Positions 1 to 9,812 of a stretch of 64,000 nt of DNA are shown here, in pieces. Source of the DNA: Shinella zoogloeoides. Lineage in GTDB: Bacteria; Pseudomonadota; Alphaproteobacteria; Rhizobiales; Rhizobiaceae. The stretch spans positions 1,345,501 through 1,409,500 of the forward strand of contig NZ_CP086610.1 in the NCBI RefSeq assembly GCF_020883495.1, in the 5' to 3' direction. Both the position numbers and the translations under genes were made by a program. The stretch's first letter is position 1; the number at the start of each line of letters is the position of its first letter. A model generated the notes under the pieces. It had not been told where the DNA came from and did no database searches. It worked only from the letters and a program-made list of their open reading frames with translations.

Positions 1-606
1 GTCGAGCGTCTGGAATACGACCCGAACCGCACCGCGTTCATCGCTCTGGTGAACTATGCCGACGGCGAGCAGGCCTACATCCTGGCTCCGCAGCGCCTGG
101 CAGCCGGCGACAAGGTCATCGCCTCCAACAAGGCCGTTGACGTCAAGCCCGGCAACACCATGCCGCTGCAGTACATCCCGGTCGGTTCGATCGTTCACAA
201 CGTCGAAATGAAGCCGGGCAAGGGCGGCCAGATCGCCCGTTCCGCCGGCACCTTCGTCCAGCTCGTCGGCCGCGACCAGGGCATGGCGATCCTTCGCCTG
301 AACTCGGGCGAGCAGCGCCTGGTTCACGCCTCCTGCCTCGCAACGGTCGGCGCCGTATCCAACCCGGACCACGGCAACATCAACGACGGCAAGGCCGGTC
401 GTACCCGTTGGCGCGGCAAGACCCCGCATAACCGCGGCGTCGTCATGAACCCGGTCGACCACCCGCACGGCGGTGGTGAAGGCCGCACCTCCGGTGGTCG
501 CCATCCGGTGTCCCCGTGGGGCAAGCCCACCAAGGGCAAGCGCACCCGTTCGAACAAGTCCACGGACAAGTTCATCATGCGCTCGCGCCACTTGAAGAAG
601 AAGTAA
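1..606 (+). CDS. rplB: 50S ribosomal protein L2, 3' part
   Basis: C-terminal 201 residues of L2, which binds 23S rRNA domain IV and helps form the peptidyl transferase centre. The frame is open from base 1, so the start lies upstream of the window. The residues HGGGEG and the basic tail ending RSRHLKKK are the L2 C-terminal signature, including the conserved histidine region near the active site. It belongs to the S10 operon; rpsS follows after 15 bases. Confidence 0.98.
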   Translation, partial: VERLEYDPNRTAFIALVNYADGEQAYILAPQRLAAGDKVIASNKAVDVKPGNTMPLQYIPVGSIVHNVEMKPGKGGQIARSAGTFVQLVGRDQGMAILRLNSGEQRLVHASCLATVGAVSNPDHGNINDGKAGRTRWRGKTPHNRGVVMNPVDHPHGGGEGRTSGGRHPVSPWGKPTKGKRTRSNKSTDKFIMRSRHLKKK

Positions 607-621
607 GAGAGGTAGTCAGGA

Positions 622-900
622 ATGGCTCGTTCAGTATGGAAAGGCCCGTTTGTTGACGGCTATCTTCTCAAGAAGGCTGAGAAGGTTCGTGAAGGCGGTC
701 GTAGCGAAGTGATCAAGATCTGGAGCCGTCGCTCCACGATCCTGCCGCAGTTCGTAGGTCTCACCTTCGGTGTCTACAACGGCAGCAAGCACATCCCGGT
801 GGCCGTCAACGAAGACATGGTCGGCCACAAGTTTGGTGAATTCGCTCCGACGCGGACCTACTACGGTCACGGCGCGGACAAGAAGGCGAAGAGGAAGTAA
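622..900 (+). CDS. rpsS: 30S ribosomal protein S19
   Basis: 92-residue S19 of the small-subunit head, where it pairs with S13 at the tRNA-binding side. The opening [12 protein letters not shown] and the core around TILPQFVG are typical, and the length is normal. An AGAGAGG purine stretch lies upstream of the ATG. rplV starts 2 bases after the stop, as expected for translationally coupled S10-operon genes. Confidence 0.98.
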   Translation: MARSVWKGPFVDGYLLKKAEKVREGGRSEVIKIWSRRSTILPQFVGLTFGVYNGSKHIPVAVNEDMVGHKFGEFAPTRTYYGHGADKKAKRK

Positions 901-902
901 CG

Positions 903-1292
903 ATGGGTAAGGCTAAAGCCGAACGTCGGCTGAAGGATAACGAGGCGCAGGCTATCGCGCGCACGATCCGCGTCAGCCCCCAGAAGCTCAACCTGCTTGC
1001 TGCGCTCATCCGCGGCAAGAAGGTCGACCGCGCTCTCGCCGAGCTTGAATTCTCGCGCAAGCGTAGCGCCGAGACCGTCAAGAAGACGCTTGAGTCTGCG
1101 ATCGCCAACGCAGAAAACAACCACGACCTCGACGTCGATTCGCTGATCGTCGCAGAGGCCTATGTCGGCAAGTCGATCGTCATGAAGCGCTTTGCCGCTC
1201 GTGGCCGCGGCCGTGCATCGCGGATCGAGAAGCCTTTCTCGCATCTGACGATCGTCGTCCGTGAAGTCGAAGCCAAAGGGGAGGCCGCATAA
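903..1292 (+). CDS. rplV: 50S ribosomal protein L22
   Basis: 129-residue L22, whose extended hairpin lines the polypeptide exit tunnel. The segment [13 protein letters not shown] near the C-terminus fits the conserved tunnel loop and final strand. Its TAA stop shares one base with the rpsC ATG (TAATG), so the two genes are translationally coupled. The long antisense ORFs here are codon-bias shadows. Confidence 0.97.
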   Translation: MGKAKAERRLKDNEAQAIARTIRVSPQKLNLLAALIRGKKVDRALAELEFSRKRSAETVKKTLESAIANAENNHDLDVDSLIVAEAYVGKSIVMKRFAARGRGRASRIEKPFSHLTIVVREVEAKGEAA

Positions 1293-2023
1293 TGGGCCAG
1301 AAGATTAATCCGATCGGTTTCCGCCTCGGCATCAACCGTACCTGGGACAGCCGTTGGTTCGCCGACAACGCCGAATACGGCCAGCTGCTCCACGAAGACC
1401 TGAAGATCCGCGCTTTCGTCATGGAAGAGCTGAAGCAGGCCGGTATCGCCAAGGTCGTCATCGAGCGTCCGCACAAGAAGTGCCGCGTCACGATCCACTC
1501 GGCTCGCCCGGGTCTGATCATCGGCAAGAAGGGTGCAGACATCGAGAAGCTCCGCAAGAAGCTTTCCGAGATGACGAATTCCGAAACGCACCTCAACATC
1601 GTTGAAGTGCGCAAGCCGGAAGTCGACGCAACGCTGGTCGCTCAGTCGATCGCCCAGCAGCTCGAGCGCCGCGTGGCCTTCCGCCGTGCGATGAAGCGCG
1701 CCGTTCAGTCGGCCATGCGTCTTGGCGCCGAAGGCATCAAGATCACCTGCGCCGGCCGTCTCGGCGGTGCGGAAATCGCCCGTACGGAATGGTACCGCGA
1801 AGGTCGCGTTCCGCTTCACACGCTGCGTGCAGACATCGACTACGGTACGGCTGAAGCCGAAACCGCATTCGGCATCTGCGGCATCAAGGTCTGGATCTTC
1901 AAGGGCGAAATCCTTGAGCACGATCCGATGGCTTCTGAGCGTCGCGCCAGCGAAAGTGACAGCCAGGGTCCCGCAAGCCGTGAACGCGGCGATCGCGGCG
2001 ACCGTCGTCGTGAAAACGCGTAA
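1292..2023 (+). CDS. rpsC: 30S ribosomal protein S3
   Basis: 243-residue S3 of the 30S head, near the mRNA entry tunnel. A KH-type RNA-binding domain is visible with the [14 protein letters not shown] loop at about residues 73-86. The C-terminal domain follows, with a rhizobial-type polar tail rich in Arg, Glu and Ser after about residue 210. It overlaps rplV by one base, and rplP starts after a short 38-base spacer. Confidence 0.98.
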   Translation: MGQKINPIGFRLGINRTWDSRWFADNAEYGQLLHEDLKIRAFVMEELKQAGIAKVVIERPHKKCRVTIHSARPGLIIGKKGADIEKLRKKLSEMTNSETHLNIVEVRKPEVDATLVAQSIAQQLERRVAFRRAMKRAVQSAMRLGAEGIKITCAGRLGGAEIARTEWYREGRVPLHTLRADIDYGTAEAETAFGICGIKVWIFKGEILEHDPMASERRASESDSQGPASRERGDRGDRRRENA

Positions 2024-2061
2024 CAGTCGCGTTTGGCAGCCAATATCGGAGAAGTAAAAAA

Positions 2062-2475
2062 ATGTTGCAGCCAAAGCGTACCAAGTACCGCAAGCAGTTC
2101 AAGGGCCGCATCAAGGGTGTCGCCAAGGGCGGCTCCGAGCTCGCCTTCGGCGAGTTCGGCTTGAAGGCTCAGGAACCGAACCGCGTGAACGCTCGCGAGA
2201 TCGAGGCGGCCCGCCGCGCGATCACCCGTTACATGAAGCGTGCCGGCCGTGTGTGGATCCGCGTGTTCCCCGACACCCCGGTTACCGCAAAGCCCACGGA
2301 AGTCCGCATGGGTAAGGGTAAGGGTTCGGTCGAATACTGGGCAGCCAAGGTCAAGCCCGGCCGTATGATGTTCGAGATCGACGGTGTTTCCGAGGAAATC
2401 GCGCGTGAAGCGCTTCGCCTCGGCTCGGCCAAGCTCTCGGTCAAGACGCGCTTCGTACAGCGCATTGCAGAGTAA
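2062..2475 (+). CDS. rplP: 50S ribosomal protein L16
   Basis: 137-residue L16, which contacts the elbow of A-site tRNA on the 50S subunit. The start [16 protein letters not shown] and the segment [18 protein letters not shown] are diagnostic. Length matches the family. It sits between rpsC and rpmC in the conserved S10-operon order. Confidence 0.98.
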   Translation: MLQPKRTKYRKQFKGRIKGVAKGGSELAFGEFGLKAQEPNRVNAREIEAARRAITRYMKRAGRVWIRVFPDTPVTAKPTEVRMGKGKGSVEYWAAKVKPGRMMFEIDGVSEEIAREALRLGSAKLSVKTRFVQRIAE

Positions 2476-2487
2476 GGAGCGAGCGCC

Positions 2488-2688
2488 ATGAAAGCCGCAG
2501 ACGTCAAGGCGCTGAGCGCCGACCAGCTCAACGAAGAGCTTGCCAAGCTGAAGAAAGAGCAGTTCAACCTGCGCTTCCAGAAGGCCACCGGCCAGCTTGA
2601 AAAGACCTCGCGTATCAACGAAGTCCGCAAGGACATCGCGCGCGTCAAGACCATTGCCCGCCAGAAGGCGGCAGAAGCCAAGGCCTAA
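2488..2688 (+). CDS. rpmC: 50S ribosomal protein L29
   Basis: 66-residue L29, a two-helix protein at the tunnel exit next to the docking site for SRP and trigger factor. The helical pattern [21 protein letters not shown] is characteristic. A GGAGCGAG sequence precedes the ATG. rpsQ begins 13 bases downstream. Confidence 0.97.
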   Translation: MKAADVKALSADQLNEELAKLKKEQFNLRFQKATGQLEKTSRINEVRKDIARVKTIARQKAAEAKA

Positions 2689-2701
2689 GGACCAGAAAAA
2701 T

Positions 2702-2938
2702 ATGCCGAAACGCATTCTGCAGGGCACCGTAGTCAGCGACAAGAACGACAAGACCGTTGTCGTTCGCGTCGAGCGCCGCTTTGCTCACCCGCTGCTTCAG
2801 AAGACCGTTCGCCGGTCGAAGAAGTACAAGGCGCATGACGAGAACAACCAGTACAAGGTTGGCGACGTCGTTTCCATCCAGGAATGTGCGCCGATCTCCA
2901 AGGACAAGCGCTGGACCGTTGTAGCGGCCCAGGCTTAA
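2702..2938 (+). CDS. rpsQ: 30S ribosomal protein S17
   Basis: 78-residue S17, a primary 16S rRNA binder with an OB fold. The ATG at 2702 gives [19 protein letters not shown], the canonical S17 N-terminus; the open frame extends upstream into rpmC but has no support there. This is the last gene of the S10 operon in the E. coli arrangement, and a terminator-like hairpin lies just downstream at 3000-3030. Confidence 0.97.
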   Translation: MPKRILQGTVVSDKNDKTVVVRVERRFAHPLLQKTVRRSKKYKAHDENNQYKVGDVVSIQECAPISKDKRWTVVAAQA

Positions 2939-2962
2939 ATCATCAGAATTCGCGCCCGGCCC

Positions 2963-2990
2963 TTGCGTCTGGCGCGAAATCCTGTATGAA
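2963..2990 (+). promoter_or_regulatory. Possible sigma-70 promoter ahead of rplN
   Basis: TTGCGT and TATGAA are separated by 16 bases, upstream of the hairpin at 3000-3030. If real, it would start a transcript that reads through or attenuates at the hairpin before rplN. Support is sequence resemblance only. Confidence 0.25.
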
Positions 2991-2999
2991 GCAGCGCAA

Positions 3000-3030
3000 G
3001 GACGCTCGGAATCACGAGCGTTCTTTTGCT
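3000..3030 (+). terminator. Terminator-like hairpin after rpsQ
   Basis: A 9-bp stem (3000-3008 with 3015-3023, one G-U pair) around a 6-base loop is followed by TTTTGCTTT. It lies at the classical S10/spc operon boundary inside a 235-base spacer and may be a terminator or attenuator. Confidence 0.6.
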
Positions 3031-3173
3031 TTGAGCGCACGGAAGGTCCATCGGCTCGCCGAAGTGGAAACCACCTTGGCAACACACCATCCCGCGCGAA
3101 AACATGAATTTCCATAAGCTGGAACAGGGGGCTAACACCCAACCGGTCCGGTAAAACAAGAAGGCGACCTGAC

Positions 3174-3542
3174 ATGATTCAGATGCAGACTAACCTCGAC
3201 GTCGCGGATAATTCCGGCGCACGTCGTGTCATGTGCATCAAGGTGCTGGGCGGCTCCAAGCGCAAGTACGCTTCGGTCGGCGACATTATCGTCGTCTCGA
3301 TCAAGGAAGCTATTCCGCGCGGCCGCGTGAAGAAGGGTGACGTGATGAAGGCGGTCGTCGTACGTACCGCCAAGGACATCCGTCGCGCCGACGGCAGCGT
3401 CATCCGTTTCGACAGCAACGCCGCTGTCCTGATCGACAACAAGAAAGAGCCGATCGGCACCCGTATCTTCGGACCGGTTCCGCGCGAACTTCGCGCCAAG
3501 AACCACATGAAGATCATCTCGCTGGCTCCCGAAGTACTGTAA
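3174..3542 (+). CDS. rplN: 50S ribosomal protein L14
   Basis: 122-residue L14, which forms part of an intersubunit bridge and is the binding site for the silencing factor RsfS. The start [21 protein letters not shown] and the end [10 protein letters not shown] are signatures, and the length is normal. It opens the spc-type gene set after a 235-base spacer. Its stop codon overlaps the Shine-Dalgarno sequence of rplX. Confidence 0.98.
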   Translation: MIQMQTNLDVADNSGARRVMCIKVLGGSKRKYASVGDIIVVSIKEAIPRGRVKKGDVMKAVVVRTAKDIRRADGSVIRFDSNAAVLIDNKKEPIGTRIFGPVPRELRAKNHMKIISLAPEVL

Positions 3543-3554
3543 GGAGCGATGGCT

Positions 3555-3866
3555 ATGCAAAAGATTCGCAAGGGCGACAAAGTCGTCGTACTCACCGGCA
3601 AGGACAAGGGCCGTACCGGTGAAGTCGTGCAGGTAATGCCGAAGGAAGACCGCGCGGTCGTCAAGGGTATCAACCTGGTGAAGCGTCACCAGCGCCAGAC
3701 CCAGACCCAGGAAGCCGGCATCATCACCAAGGAAGCTTCGATCCATCTGTCGAACATCGCGATCGCCGACCCCAAGGACGGCAAGCCGACCCGCGTCGGT
3801 TTCAAGGTCGAAGGCGACAAGAAGGTTCGTGTAGCAAAGCGTTCGGGAGTGTCGATCGATGGCTGA
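3555..3866 (+). CDS. rplX: 50S ribosomal protein L24
   Basis: 103-residue L24, an assembly initiator with a KOW motif ([18 protein letters not shown], about residues 7-24). Two ATGs are possible. The AAGGAG at 3541-3546 lies 8 bases before ATG 3555 but only 2 bases before ATG 3549, so 3555 (MQKIRKG) is preferred and matches rhizobial homologues as remembered. The 3' end overlaps rplE by 8 bases. Confidence 0.95.
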   Translation: MQKIRKGDKVVVLTGKDKGRTGEVVQVMPKEDRAVVKGINLVKRHQRQTQTQEAGIITKEASIHLSNIAIADPKDGKPTRVGFKVEGDKKVRVAKRSGVSIDG

Positions 3867-4416
3867 CACCAAGTATGAGCCGCGCCTCAAGAAGGAATAC
3901 GTCGAGCGTATCCGCAAGGCGCTTCAGGAGCAGTTCTCCTTCGCCAACGAGATGCAGATCCCGCGTCTCGACAAGATCGTCATCAACATGGGCGTAGGCG
4001 AAGCCACGGCGGACTCCAAGAAGCCCACCGTTGCTGCTGCCGACCTCGCAGCGATCGCCGGCCAGAAGCCGGTCATCACGCGCGCTCGTAACTCCATCGC
4101 GGGCTTCAAGGTCCGTGAAGGCATGCCGATCGGCGCGAAGGTCACCCTGCGCGGCGCCCGCATGTACGAATTTCTGGATCGCCTCGTGAACATCGCGCTG
4201 CCCCGCGTACGCGACTTCCGTGGTCTGAACCCGAAGTCCTTCGATGGCCGTGGCAACTTCGCCATGGGTATCAAGGAGCACATTGTGTTCCCTGAGATCA
4301 ACTACGACAAGGTTGATCAGATGTGGGGCATGGACATCATCGTTTGCACGACGGCAAAGACGGACGACGAAGCACGGGCTCTTCTGAAAGAGTTCAACTT
4401 CCCGTTCCGCGCCTGA
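3859..4416 (+). CDS. rplE: 50S ribosomal protein L5
   Basis: 185-residue L5, which binds 5S rRNA and contacts P-site tRNA in the central protuberance. The segments [16 protein letters not shown] and the P-site loop region around [16 protein letters not shown] are clear. Length is as expected. It overlaps rplX by 8 bases and is followed after 33 bases by rpsN. Confidence 0.98.
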   Translation: MADTKYEPRLKKEYVERIRKALQEQFSFANEMQIPRLDKIVINMGVGEATADSKKPTVAAADLAAIAGQKPVITRARNSIAGFKVREGMPIGAKVTLRGARMYEFLDRLVNIALPRVRDFRGLNPKSFDGRGNFAMGIKEHIVFPEINYDKVDQMWGMDIIVCTTAKTDDEARALLKEFNFPFRA

Positions 4417-4449
4417 CCGTAACGACAAGCGTAAAGAAGGATAACTGTT

Positions 4450-4755
4450 ATGGCTAAAACCAGCGCAGTAGAAAAGAACAACCGTCGCCGCAAGCTTGTC
4501 GCCAGCCAGGCTTCCAAGCGCGCCGCTCTCAAGGCGGTCATCATGAACCAGTCTCTTCCGATCGAAGAGCGCTTCAAGGCAACCCTGAAGCTTGCCGAAA
4601 TGCCGCGCAATGGCTCCAAGACCCGCATTCGCAACCGTTGCGAAGTCACGGGCCGTCCGCGCGCTTTCTATCGCAAACTCAAGATGTCGCGTATTGCGCT
4701 TCGCGAACTGGGCAATCTCGGCAAGGTGCCGGGTATCGTCAAGTCGAGCTGGTAA
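4450..4755 (+). CDS. rpsN: 30S ribosomal protein S14 (zinc-free type)
   Basis: 101-residue S14 of the 30S head. It is the longer C-minus form: only one cysteine is present and there are no CxxC zinc knuckles, so zinc limitation should not affect it. The C-terminus [20 protein letters not shown] followed by SRIALREL is typical. It lies in the conserved rplE-rpsN-rpsH order. Confidence 0.97.
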   Translation: MAKTSAVEKNNRRRKLVASQASKRAALKAVIMNQSLPIEERFKATLKLAEMPRNGSKTRIRNRCEVTGRPRAFYRKLKMSRIALRELGNLGKVPGIVKSSW

Positions 4756-4767
4756 GGAGACGGGAAC

Positions 4768-5166
4768 ATGGCAATGACTGATCCCCTGGGCGATATGCTC
4801 ACCCGTATCCGCAACGGCGCCGCTCGCCGCAAGTCCAGCGTTTCCACGCCGGCTTCCAAGCTGCGTGCACGCGTCCTGGACGTCCTTCAGGCTGAAGGCT
4901 ACATCCGCGGATATTCGGAAGTCGAATTCGGCAACGGCAAGGCCGAGCTGAACATCGAACTCAAGTACTACGAAGGCGCATCGGTGATCCGCAAGATCGA
5001 CCGCGTCTCCAAGCCGGGCCGCCGGGTCTATGTCTCGGTCAAGTCCATTCCGCAGGTCGCGAACGGCCTCGGCATCACCATCCTTTCGACCCCGAAGGGC
5101 GTGATGGCCGATCACCAGGCACGCGAACAGAACGTTGGTGGCGAGATTCTTTGCTCTGTCTTCTAA
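4768..5166 (+). CDS. rpsH: 30S ribosomal protein S8
   Basis: 132-residue S8, which binds 16S rRNA helix 21 and in E. coli is the translational repressor of the spc operon. The N-terminus [17 protein letters not shown] and C-terminus GGEILCSVF are typical. A GGAGACGGG ribosome-binding site precedes the ATG. Whether it represses this operon here is inference. Confidence 0.98.
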   Translation: MAMTDPLGDMLTRIRNGAARRKSSVSTPASKLRARVLDVLQAEGYIRGYSEVEFGNGKAELNIELKYYEGASVIRKIDRVSKPGRRVYVSVKSIPQVANGLGITILSTPKGVMADHQAREQNVGGEILCSVF

Positions 5167-5208
5167 GACAGGGCATGGATCTCCATAACGAACAGACAGG
5201 ATAAAACA

Positions 5209-5742
5209 ATGTCTCGTATCGGTAAGAAGCCCGTTCCGGTTCCCGCTGGCGTCACCGCGACCGTTGACGGTCAGAAGGTCACCGCGAAGGGCCCGAAGGG
5301 CGAACTGTTCTTCGTCGCCAATGACGAAGTTTCGGTCAAGCTCGAAGACAACTCCGTTGTCGTCCAGCCGGTCAACCAGTCCAAGGACGCTCGTTCGAAG
5401 TGGGGCATGTCCCGCACGATGATCGAAGGCATCTTCAAGGGCGTGAAGGACGGCTACGAGCGCAAGCTCGAAATCAACGGCGTCGGTTACCGTGCGTCGC
5501 TCCAGGGCAAGAACCTGCAGCTCGCGCTCGGCTTCAGCCATGACGTCGTCTACCAGACGCCGGAAGGCATCACGATCGCTGTTCCGAAGCCGACCGAAAT
5601 CATCGTGTCCGGCATCAACAAGCAGCAGGTCGGCCAGGTCGCTGCCGAAATCCGCGAATACCGTGGCCCCGAACCCTACAAGGGCAAGGGCGTCAAGTAT
5701 GCGGAAGAACGCATCGTCCGCAAGGAAGGCAAGAAGAAGTAA
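5209..5742 (+). CDS. rplF: 50S ribosomal protein L6
   Basis: 177-residue L6 at the factor-binding region near the sarcin-ricin loop. The opening [15 protein letters not shown] and the C-terminal signature [13 protein letters not shown] are present, covering both L6 repeats. Length is normal. rplR follows after 12 bases. Confidence 0.98.
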   Translation: MSRIGKKPVPVPAGVTATVDGQKVTAKGPKGELFFVANDEVSVKLEDNSVVVQPVNQSKDARSKWGMSRTMIEGIFKGVKDGYERKLEINGVGYRASLQGKNLQLALGFSHDVVYQTPEGITIAVPKPTEIIVSGINKQQVGQVAAEIREYRGPEPYKGKGVKYAEERIVRKEGKKK

Positions 5743-5754
5743 GGATCACGCGAA

Positions 5755-6117
5755 ATGGCTAGCACTAAAGAAGCTCTCGTGCGCCGCGCCAACCGCGTGC
5801 GCCGTTCCATCAAGGCGGTCGCCAATGGCCGTCCGCGCCTGTCGGTTCATCGCTCGTCGAAGAACATCTACGTACAGGTCATCGACGACGTTGCCGGCAA
5901 GACCCTTGCCGCCGCTTCGACGCTCGACACCGATCTGCGCTCGTCGCTGAAGACGGGCGCCGACACGGCAGCAGCCGCTGCCGTCGGCAAGCTCATTGCC
6001 GAGCGCGCTGTCAAGGCCGGCGTCAAGGACGTCGTCTTCGACCGTGGCGCCTTCCTCTATCACGGCCGCGTCAAGGCTCTTGCCGACGCAGCCCGTGAAG
6101 GTGGTCTGAACTTCTGA
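5755..6117 (+). CDS. rplR: 50S ribosomal protein L18
   Basis: 120-residue L18, which carries 5S rRNA into the central protuberance. The segment [18 protein letters not shown] and the C-terminal [20 protein letters not shown] are conserved landmarks. Length is typical. The following spacer to rpsE is unusually long (125 bases) and contains two strong hairpins. Confidence 0.97.
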   Translation: MASTKEALVRRANRVRRSIKAVANGRPRLSVHRSSKNIYVQVIDDVAGKTLAAASTLDTDLRSSLKTGADTAAAAAVGKLIAERAVKAGVKDVVFDRGAFLYHGRVKALADAAREGGLNF

Positions 6118-6121
6118 TCTC

Positions 6122-6194
6122 CGGTCGGGCGCTCCAGGGCGCCCGCCGATCAGCTCAGGGTATCGGTCGCTTCCATTCATGAAATGGAGGCGAC
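6122..6194 (+). other. Two RNA hairpins in the rplR-rpsE spacer
   Basis: Hairpin 1 pairs 6122-6132 with 6139-6148 (10 bp, one bulged T). Hairpin 2 pairs 6166-6177 with 6183-6194 (12 bp, one G-U pair, 5-base loop). Neither is followed by a clear T-run. They sit in the middle of the spc gene set, so an RNA-processing or regulatory structure is more likely than a full terminator. Confidence 0.55.
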
Positions 6195-6242
6195 TTTCGT
6201 CAATCTGCCGATTGCACCCGGAAAAGAAAAAGGAAAAGGACA

Positions 6243-6809
6243 ATGGCACAGGAAAAGCGCGGTCGTGACGACCGCCAGAACCGCGAAGAGCGCGACAGCG
6301 AGTTTGTCGACAAGCTCGTCGCGATCAACCGCGTCGCGAAGGTCGTCAAGGGCGGCCGTCGTTTCGGTTTTGCAGCTCTCGTCGTCGTCGGCGACCAGAA
6401 GGGCCGCGTAGGCTTCGGCCATGGCAAGGCTCGTGAAGTTCCGGAAGCGATCCGGAAGGCCACCGAAGCCGCCAAGCGCGACCTCATCTTCGTCCCGCTG
6501 CGCTCGGGCCGCACGCTGCACCATGACGTGCACGGCCGCCACGGCGCCGGCAAGGTTCTGCTTCGTTCGGCCAAGGCCGGTACCGGTATCATCGCCGGTG
6601 GTCCGATGCGCGCCGTCTTCGAAACGCTCGGCGTTCATGACGTCGTCGCCAAGTCGACCGGTTCCTCGAACCCGTACAACATGATCCGCGCGACGTTCGA
6701 CGCTCTCAAGAGCCAGATGCATCCGAAGGACATCGCAGCTCAGCGCGGCATGAAGTACGCCACGCTGCAGGCTCGTCGTCAGTCGGCTGGCGTTGCCGCT
6801 GAAGAATAA
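6243..6809 (+). CDS. rpsE: 30S ribosomal protein S5
   Basis: 188-residue S5, which shapes the mRNA entry channel and decoding accuracy. The dsRNA-binding-like N-domain (about residues 20-85, [19 protein letters not shown]) and the S5 C-domain with [15 protein letters not shown] are evident. A purine-rich stretch (AAAGGAAAAGGAC) precedes the ATG. rpmD starts 13 bases after the stop. Confidence 0.98.
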   Translation: MAQEKRGRDDRQNREERDSEFVDKLVAINRVAKVVKGGRRFGFAALVVVGDQKGRVGFGHGKAREVPEAIRKATEAAKRDLIFVPLRSGRTLHHDVHGRHGAGKVLLRSAKAGTGIIAGGPMRAVFETLGVHDVVAKSTGSSNPYNMIRATFDALKSQMHPKDIAAQRGMKYATLQARRQSAGVAAEE

Positions 6810-6822
6810 GGAGCACTGATCC

Positions 6823-7026
6823 ATGGCTAAGAAAGAAACCGCCAAGAAGACGGTGACTGTCGAGCAGATCGGCAGCCCCATCCGCCGTCCGGCCATCCAG
6901 CGCGCCACGCTGGTCGGCCTGGGCCTGAACAAGATGCACCGGGTTCGCACGCTGGAAGACACCCCGTCTGTCCGCGGCATGATCCGTGCCGTCCAGCACC
7001 TCGTTCGCGTCGTCGAAGAGAAGTGA
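6823..7026 (+). CDS. rpmD: 50S ribosomal protein L30
   Basis: 67-residue L30. The core sequence [20 protein letters not shown] followed by [21 protein letters not shown] defines the family. The lysine-rich N-terminal extension is common in alphaproteobacteria. It is packed between rpsE and rplO with short spacers. Confidence 0.96.
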   Translation: MAKKETAKKTVTVEQIGSPIRRPAIQRATLVGLGLNKMHRVRTLEDTPSVRGMIRAVQHLVRVVEEK

Positions 7027-7037
7027 GGGGATAGATC

Positions 7038-7517
7038 ATGAAGCTCAATGAAATCAAGGACAACGAAGGTTCTTCGAAGAGCCGTAAGCGCGTAGGTCGC
7101 GGTATCGGCTCTGGCAAGGGCAAGACCGGTGGTCGCGGCGTCAAGGGTCAGAAGGCCCGTTCGGGCGTCGCCATCAACGGCTTCGAAGGCGGTCAGATGC
7201 CCATCTACCGTCGCCTGCCGAAGCGCGGCTTCAACAACATCTTCGCGTCCGACTTCGTCATCGTTTCCCTGGACCGCGTCCAGAAGGCAATCGATGCCGG
7301 CAAGCTCGACGCCAAGGCGACTGTTGATGCGGCTGCTCTCAAGGCTGCCGGCGTCATCCGCCGCGAAAAGGACGGCGTGCGCATCCTCGCCGACGGCGAA
7401 CTGAAGGCCAAGGTTGCCTTCGAAGTCGCCGGTGCCTCCAAGCCGGCGATCGAGAAGATCGAAAAGGCTGGCGGTTCGGTGAAGCTGCTGGTCGCAGCAG
7501 CGGAAGCCGCAGAATAA
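7038..7517 (+). CDS. rplO: 50S ribosomal protein L15
   Basis: 159-residue L15, a late assembly protein of the 50S subunit. The glycine-rich N-terminus ([19 protein letters not shown]) and [14 protein letters not shown] are diagnostic. It is the last gene before a strong intrinsic terminator at 7529-7560, so the spc transcript probably ends or is attenuated here before secY. Confidence 0.97.
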   Translation: MKLNEIKDNEGSSKSRKRVGRGIGSGKGKTGGRGVKGQKARSGVAINGFEGGQMPIYRRLPKRGFNNIFASDFVIVSLDRVQKAIDAGKLDAKATVDAAALKAAGVIRREKDGVRILADGELKAKVAFEVAGASKPAIEKIEKAGGSVKLLVAAAEAAE

Positions 7518-7528
7518 TTCGACAAATG

Positions 7529-7562
7529 ATCGCCCGGTGTGCTTCACACCGGGCGATTTTGC
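7529..7562 (+). terminator. Intrinsic terminator after rplO
   Basis: A perfect 13-bp stem (7529-7541 with 7545-7557) with a 3-base loop is followed by TTTT. This is one of the strongest terminators in the window and separates rplO from secY. Confidence 0.85.
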
Positions 7563-7647
7563 TCCCATATGTGAGCCTCACAACGACGGCCCGGATTCTT
7601 ATCCCCGCTGTTGTCCGGACAAAAAACCAGGGTGAGGCCGGGATTGC

Positions 7648-7676
7648 TTGACAATCCGCGTTTCAACCGGTTTAGG
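7648..7676 (+). promoter_or_regulatory. Likely promoter for secY-adk
   Basis: CTTGACA (consensus -35 at 7648-7653) is followed after 17 bases by TTTAGG. The -35 fits the rhizobial CTTGAC consensus, while the -10 is weak. Its position just downstream of the rplO terminator and about 160 bases before secY supports it. Confidence 0.5.
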
Positions 7677-7832
7677 CTCCATCCGCCCGATTTGCCGCAT
7701 GGCAGAAGGGCACGACCAATTTCAGCATCGGCGTCGTCGGTCCGGGGAGGGCTGGCCGCAGGTGCCAACGGATCAGCCATTCCGGACCTGGCCGGGCTTC
7801 ACCGCCGCCGGATCGGCTACGCGGAGAAATGC

Positions 7833-9173
7833 ATGGCTTCGGCAGCGGAACAACTCGCCTCTAATCTCAACTTCTCGACTTTCGCCAAGGCGGAAGATCT
7901 GAAGAAGCGTCTCTGGTTCACGCTGGGCGCGCTGCTCGTCTATCGTCTCGGCACCTATATCCCGTTGCCGGGCCTCAACCCCGATGCCTTCGCCCAGGCC
8001 TTCCGTGGCCAGTCGGGCGGCATTCTCGGCCTCTTCAACATGTTCTCCGGCGGCGCCGTCGAGCGCATGGCGATCTTCGCGCTCGGCATCATGCCGTATA
8101 TTTCCGCGTCGATCATCGTGCAGCTCATGACCTCGGTCGTTCCCTCGCTGGAACAGCTCAAGAAGGAAGGCGAGCAGGGGCGCAAGATCATCAACCAGTA
8201 CACCCGCTACGGCACGGTGCTGCTCGGCACGCTGCAGGCCTACGGTATCGCGGTGGGCCTCGAGAGCGGGGCAGGGCTGGTCAACGATCCGGGCTGGTTC
8301 TTCCGCATCTCCACCGTCATCTCGCTGCTCGGCGGCACCATGTTCCTGATGTGGCTCGGTGAGCAGATCACCTCGCGCGGCATCGGCAACGGCATCTCGC
8401 TGATCATCTTCGCCGGCATCGTCGCCGCCCTTCCGCATGCCCTTGCCGGCACGCTGGAACTCGGCCGCACCGGCGCGCTCTCGATCGGCGTCATCATCGC
8501 CGTCGTCGTCATGGCCGTTGGCGTCATCGCGCTCATCGTCTTCGTGGAACGCGCCCAGCGCCGCCTTCTGATCCAGTATCCGAAGCGTCAGGTCGGCAAC
8601 CGCATGTTCCAGGGCGATACCTCGCACCTGCCGCTGAAGCTCAACACCGCGGGTGTCATCCCGGCGATCTTCGCCTCGTCGCTGCTGCTGCTGCCGGCGA
8701 CGCTGGCGGGCTTCTCCAACACGGCGGAGCTGCCGTCCTGGGCCACGTCCGCCATCGCGGCGCTCGGCCATGGCAGGCCGCTCTACATGGTGCTCTACGC
8801 CGCCATGATCGCCTTCTTCGCCTTCTTCTACACCGCCATCGTCTTCAATCCGAAGGACACGGCCGACAATCTGAAGAAGCACGGCGGCTTCATCCCCGGC
8901 ATCCGCCCGGGCGAGCGCACCGCCGAATATATCGACTACGTGCTGACCCGCATCACGGTCATCGGCGCGGCTTACCTGATGTTCGTCTGCATTCTTCCGG
9001 AAATCCTGATCGCGCAGACCGGCGTGCCGTTCTACCTTGGTGGTACGTCGCTTTTGATTGTTGTCAGCGTGACCCTGGATACTGTAGCACAGATACAGGG
9101 TCACCTGATTGCTCAGCAGTATGAGGGGCTGATCAAGAAGTCGAAGCTGCGTGGAGGAAAGAGGGGACGATGA
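7833..9173 (+). CDS. secY: Preprotein translocase channel SecY
   Basis: 446-residue channel subunit of the Sec translocon in the inner membrane. Ten hydrophobic segments are visible, beginning with [20 protein letters not shown]. The cytoplasmic loop with [19 protein letters not shown] and the C-terminal LRGGKRGR are family features. The frame is open further upstream, but ATG 7833 has GCGGAGAA in front and gives the usual SecY N-terminus. It overlaps adk by 4 bases (ATGA), so the two are coupled. Confidence 0.97.
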   Translation: MASAAEQLASNLNFSTFAKAEDLKKRLWFTLGALLVYRLGTYIPLPGLNPDAFAQAFRGQSGGILGLFNMFSGGAVERMAIFALGIMPYISASIIVQLMTSVVPSLEQLKKEGEQGRKIINQYTRYGTVLLGTLQAYGIAVGLESGAGLVNDPGWFFRISTVISLLGGTMFLMWLGEQITSRGIGNGISLIIFAGIVAALPHALAGTLELGRTGALSIGVIIAVVVMAVGVIALIVFVERAQRRLLIQYPKRQVGNRMFQGDTSHLPLKLNTAGVIPAIFASSLLLLPATLAGFSNTAELPSWATSAIAALGHGRPLYMVLYAAMIAFFAFFYTAIVFNPKDTADNLKKHGGFIPGIRPGERTAEYIDYVLTRITVIGAAYLMFVCILPEILIAQTGVPFYLGGTSLLIVVSVTLDTVAQIQGHLIAQQYEGLIKKSKLRGGKRGR

Positions 9174-9754
9174 GACTGATTTTTCTGGGACCGCCGGGCG
9201 CTGGCAAGGGGACTCAAGCCAAGCTCCTGACGGAGAAGTACGGTATTCCGCAGCTTTCCACCGGTGACATGCTGCGGGCGGCCGTTGCTGCTGGCACGGA
9301 TGTCGGCAAGCGCGCCAAGGCTGTCATGGATGCCGGCCAGCTCGTTTCCGATGCCATCGTCAACGAAATCGTTTCCGATCGCATCGATTCGCCGGACTGC
9401 GCCCGGGGCTTCATCCTCGACGGTTACCCGCGCACGGTTCCGCAGGCCGAAGCCCTCGACCAGATCCTCGCCGGCAAGGGCATCGCGCTCGATGCCGTCG
9501 TCGAGTTGAAGGTCGACGAGGATGCGCTGGTCAGGCGCATGGAGAATCGCGTGGCCGAAACGATCGCCGCCGGCGGTACGGTTCGCTCCGACGACAATCC
9601 CGAGGCCTTCAAGCGCCGCCTGACGGAATATCGCGAGAAGACCGCCCCGCTGTCGAATTACTACGCTTCGACGGGCAAGCTTCAGACGGTCGACGGCATG
9701 GCCAATGTCGACAAGGTGACCGCAGAGATTGCGGGAATCCTCGAGAACGCCTGA
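9170..9754 (+). CDS. adk: Adenylate kinase
   Basis: 194-residue adenylate kinase, which interconverts 2 ADP with ATP and AMP. The P-loop [11 protein letters not shown] lies at residues 7-17, the AMP-binding DGYPRT at about 85-90, and the arginines of the catalytic core follow. The LID is the short type without zinc cysteines, giving the compact alphaproteobacterial length. It overlaps secY by 4 bases, the usual order in this class, where adk rather than rpmJ follows secY. Confidence 0.97.
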   Translation: MRLIFLGPPGAGKGTQAKLLTEKYGIPQLSTGDMLRAAVAAGTDVGKRAKAVMDAGQLVSDAIVNEIVSDRIDSPDCARGFILDGYPRTVPQAEALDQILAGKGIALDAVVELKVDEDALVRRMENRVAETIAAGGTVRSDDNPEAFKRRLTEYREKTAPLSNYYASTGKLQTVDGMANVDKVTAEIAGILENA

Positions 9755-9782
9755 TATCAGGTTAAAAAGGACGGCCGGGGAG

Positions 9783-9812
9783 TTGACTTTTTCGGCCGAT
9801 TCCCCTTAAGAC
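9783..9812 (+). promoter_or_regulatory. Possible promoter ahead of rpsM
   Basis: TTGACT (9783-9788) and TAAGAC (9807-9812) are separated by 18 bases in the 229-base adk-rpsM spacer. It would give rpsM its own leader containing the hairpins at 9914-9951. Confidence 0.4.

Noticed and set aside
3802..5541. 579-codon minus-strand open frame across rplE, rpsN, rpsH and rplF
   Set aside because: It covers four certain ribosomal genes and shows no protein family features.
7611..7832. N-terminal extension of SecY from an upstream start
   Set aside because: The extra 74 residues are not SecY-like, and they overlap the likely promoter. ATG 7833 gives the canonical start.
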